Below are positions 15,578-16,910 of a stretch of 16,910 nt of DNA, in pieces (positions within the stretch are counted from its first letter, which is position 1; each line of letters opens with the position of its first letter). Origin of the DNA: Spirochaetaceae bacterium. Its GTDB lineage: Bacteria; Spirochaetota; Spirochaetia; Treponematales; Breznakiellaceae. A model generated the notes under the pieces. The model did not search any database, was not told the DNA's origin, and saw only the letters and a program-made list of their open reading frames with translations. The position numbers and the translations under genes are program-made. The stretch lies in the NCBI GenBank assembly GCA_031265025.1, contig JAISDF010000103.1, positions 1 to 16,910 on the forward strand, read 5' to 3'.

Positions 15578-15584
15578 TCTGCCC

Positions 15585-16754
15585 ATGTGGTTATTCCGAT
15601 CAGCGCTGACGGTCCTTGTTTATACCGGATTGAACCTCTATATAGGGGCAAGGATTTTTGGCTTTGTCAGATTTGTTCTGCCCGGATGCAAGGGTTTTGT
15701 TTTCTGGCCCCTGTACGCTCTCTTCGCCTGTTCTTTTTTGCTGGTTTTTGTTTTCCGCCTGGAACATATCATCCCGCTGCGTCAGGCGGGCATGTATTCC
15801 CTTGCGGCCTTCGTATACCTCTTCCTCACGCTGGCCGTTTCGGATATAGTCCGCGTTGTTATACGCATCACAGGACGGGCCGCCCCTGACCCGCGCCTTT
15901 CGGCCCTCATGAGCGGCGCCGCGCTCTGCCTCACTTTGCTCATACTGGTATACGGCGCTTTCCATGCCCGCGACATAAAGACCAGGCATTACAGCCTTTC
16001 CTCGGACAAGACAATAGGCGTACCGGGCCTGCGCGTCGCCCTGATCTCGGACCTGCATCTCGGCGCCGCTGTCGGCCGGAAATGGACAGCGCGTATTGTC
16101 AACGCGGTCAACCGGGCCGGGCCTGACCTGGTCTGCATTGCCGGGGATATCTTTGACGGCGATCTTGAACTGGTCCGGGATATGGAAGGCATAGCCGCAG
16201 AACTCAGGCGCATCAAAGCCCCCCTGGGCGTCTACGCCTGTCCGGGGAACCATGACGTTGACCGGAGCCGCCTGAACGAAGATCCCACAGGCATACAGAG
16301 GATAGCCGCCTTTCTCAAGGAGTCAGGCGTCATCCTGCTCCTTGACGAAACAGCGTCGCCGGCTAAGCGCCTCTATATTACGGGCCGCAGGGACGCGCGC
16401 CCCATAGGGCTCAGGCAGCCGAGAAAAACCATCGCGGAACTTGCCCCTCCCTCCGGTCCCCGGGACTTTCTCATACTTCTTGACCACCAGCCCCTTGAAT
16501 TCATCCAGGCTTCTGCGGCCGGAGCCGACCTGGTACTTTCGGGCCACACCCACAAGGGACAGTTCTTTCCCGGCAACCTCATCACCCGCCGCGTCTTTAA
16601 GAATTCGGCGGGAACCCACTACGGACACTGGCAAAACGGCGTTACCCAGGCCATAGTTACATCAGGCGCCGGCCTCTGGGGTCCTCCCATCAGGGTCGCC
16701 ACTGATTCGGAAGTAGCGGTGATTGACATTCGCTTCGGGGAGGCGGGCTCATGA
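15585..16754 (+). CDS. Membrane-anchored calcineurin-like metallophosphoesterase (YkuE/YaeI type)
   Basis: This 389-residue protein has four N-terminal membrane helices (about 4-30, 38-58, 68-95, 106-127) and a catalytic domain from about 148. Dinuclear-metal motifs are in order: ISDLHLG with D156 and H158, IAGDIFDGD with D188, PGNHDVD with N222, H223 and D224, LLDHQP with H301, and SGHTHKGQFFPG with H321 and H323. All expected ligands are present. The closest described relatives, YkuE and YaeI type proteins, act on membrane-associated substrates (YaeI on UDP-2,3-diacylglucosamine in a backup role), but the substrate here cannot be told from sequence. The SGHTHKGQ and SGAGLWGPPIR signatures fit this subgroup. 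It is divergent from the histidine kinase and convergent with metE, sharing the last six bases. No good ribosome binding site precedes the ATG; an SD-like GGGAA is about 14 bases away and lies within the inverted repeat. Confidence 0.9.
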   Translation: MWLFRSALTVLVYTGLNLYIGARIFGFVRFVLPGCKGFVFWPLYALFACSFLLVFVFRLEHIIPLRQAGMYSLAAFVYLFLTLAVSDIVRVVIRITGRAAPDPRLSALMSGAALCLTLLILVYGAFHARDIKTRHYSLSSDKTIGVPGLRVALISDLHLGAAVGRKWTARIVNAVNRAGPDLVCIAGDIFDGDLELVRDMEGIAAELRRIKAPLGVYACPGNHDVDRSRLNEDPTGIQRIAAFLKESGVILLLDETASPAKRLYITGRRDARPIGLRQPRKTIAELAPPSGPRDFLILLDHQPLEFIQASAAGADLVLSGHTHKGQFFPGNLITRRVFKNSAGTHYGHWQNGVTQAIVTSGAGLWGPPIRVATDSEVAVIDIRFGEAGS

Positions 16755-16910
16755 GTTCCGCACCCGTTGCGCGGCGGCGACCATGTTTTCCAGAGCAGGA
16801 TAGGCTTCGTCCCAGCGGCGGGTTTTCAGGCCGCAGTCGGGGTTTACCCACAACTGGTCTTTGGGGATGTGGCGCAAGGCCCGGCGCAGCAGTTCCGTCA
16901 TTTCGTCCGT
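16749..16910 (-). CDS. metE: Cobalamin-independent methionine synthase, C-terminal end (partial)
   Basis: Only the last 53 codons are inside the window. They read through HIPKDQLWVNPDCGLKTR and then ALENMVAAAQRVR before a TGA stop. WVNPDCGLKTR is the nearly invariant C-terminal signature of MetE; its cysteine is the last zinc ligand, which activates homocysteine for methyl transfer from 5-methyltetrahydropteroyl-triglutamate, the last step of methionine synthesis. The end, with ENMVAAAQ, matches MetE length and character. The remainder and the promoter lie to the right of the window. The gene converges on the metallophosphoesterase, and the two stops overlap in a shared palindrome, with no room for a terminator between them. 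Confidence 0.92.
   Translation of the reverse strand, partial: TDEMTELLRRALRHIPKDQLWVNPDCGLKTRRWDEAYPALENMVAAAQRVRNS

Overview
The window looks like a piece of a bacterial chromosome, most likely from a spirochaete of the Treponema group. That assignment is an inference. It rests on the protein flavour, the gene arrangement, and a GC-rich coding style that still uses many ATA (Ile), AGG (Arg) and CTT (Leu) codons. The DNA is almost entirely coding. I saw no rRNA, tRNA, CRISPR array, insertion sequence or phage gene. There is no gap over 300 bases; the longest are 107 bases (5845-5951) and about 100 bases (15483-15584).

Layout, following the minus strand from right to left. A membrane hybrid histidine kinase (15482-13170) comes first. 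After 47 bases holding a candidate promoter and a strong ribosome binding site comes a very tight run of seven genes: DUF5362-like membrane protein, RDD protein, SpoIIM-like protein, membrane protein with a C-terminal DUF4129 domain, DUF4350-like protein, MoxR AAA+ ATPase and DUF58 protein. Each junction in this run is an overlap of 1-8 bases or a 2-base gap. A 107-base spacer with a 21-bp tandem repeat follows. Then come an AddB-like nuclease (5844-3004) and an AddA-like UvrD-family helicase (3014, running off the left edge), which overlap by 11 bases. To the right of the kinase, on the plus strand, is a membrane-anchored metallophosphoesterase (15585-16754). It converges on the 3' end of metE (minus strand), and both genes use the same TCATGA palindrome as their ends.

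How the genes may work together. MoxR ATPases usually act as chaperones or remodellers with a VWA-like partner; here the partner should be the DUF58 protein. The five other proteins of the run are all predicted membrane proteins, so the cluster reads as one inner-membrane complex serviced by MoxR/DUF58. SpoIIM outside spore formers and DUF4129 both hint at envelope or peptidoglycan work, but no substrate is known to me. AddAB should form a double-strand-break end-processing enzyme, with AddA supplying the motor and AddB contributing a nuclease and an Fe-S cluster. The kinase has an extracytoplasmic sensor, and no DNA-binding regulator is encoded beside it. The MoxR/DUF58/SpoIIM/RDD/DUF4350/DUF4129 cluster is the best candidate for an incompletely understood system. 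It is a recurring cluster rather than a new one; the details here (a DUF5362-like lead gene, the DUF4129 fusion, coupling to addAB) are the parts worth checking.
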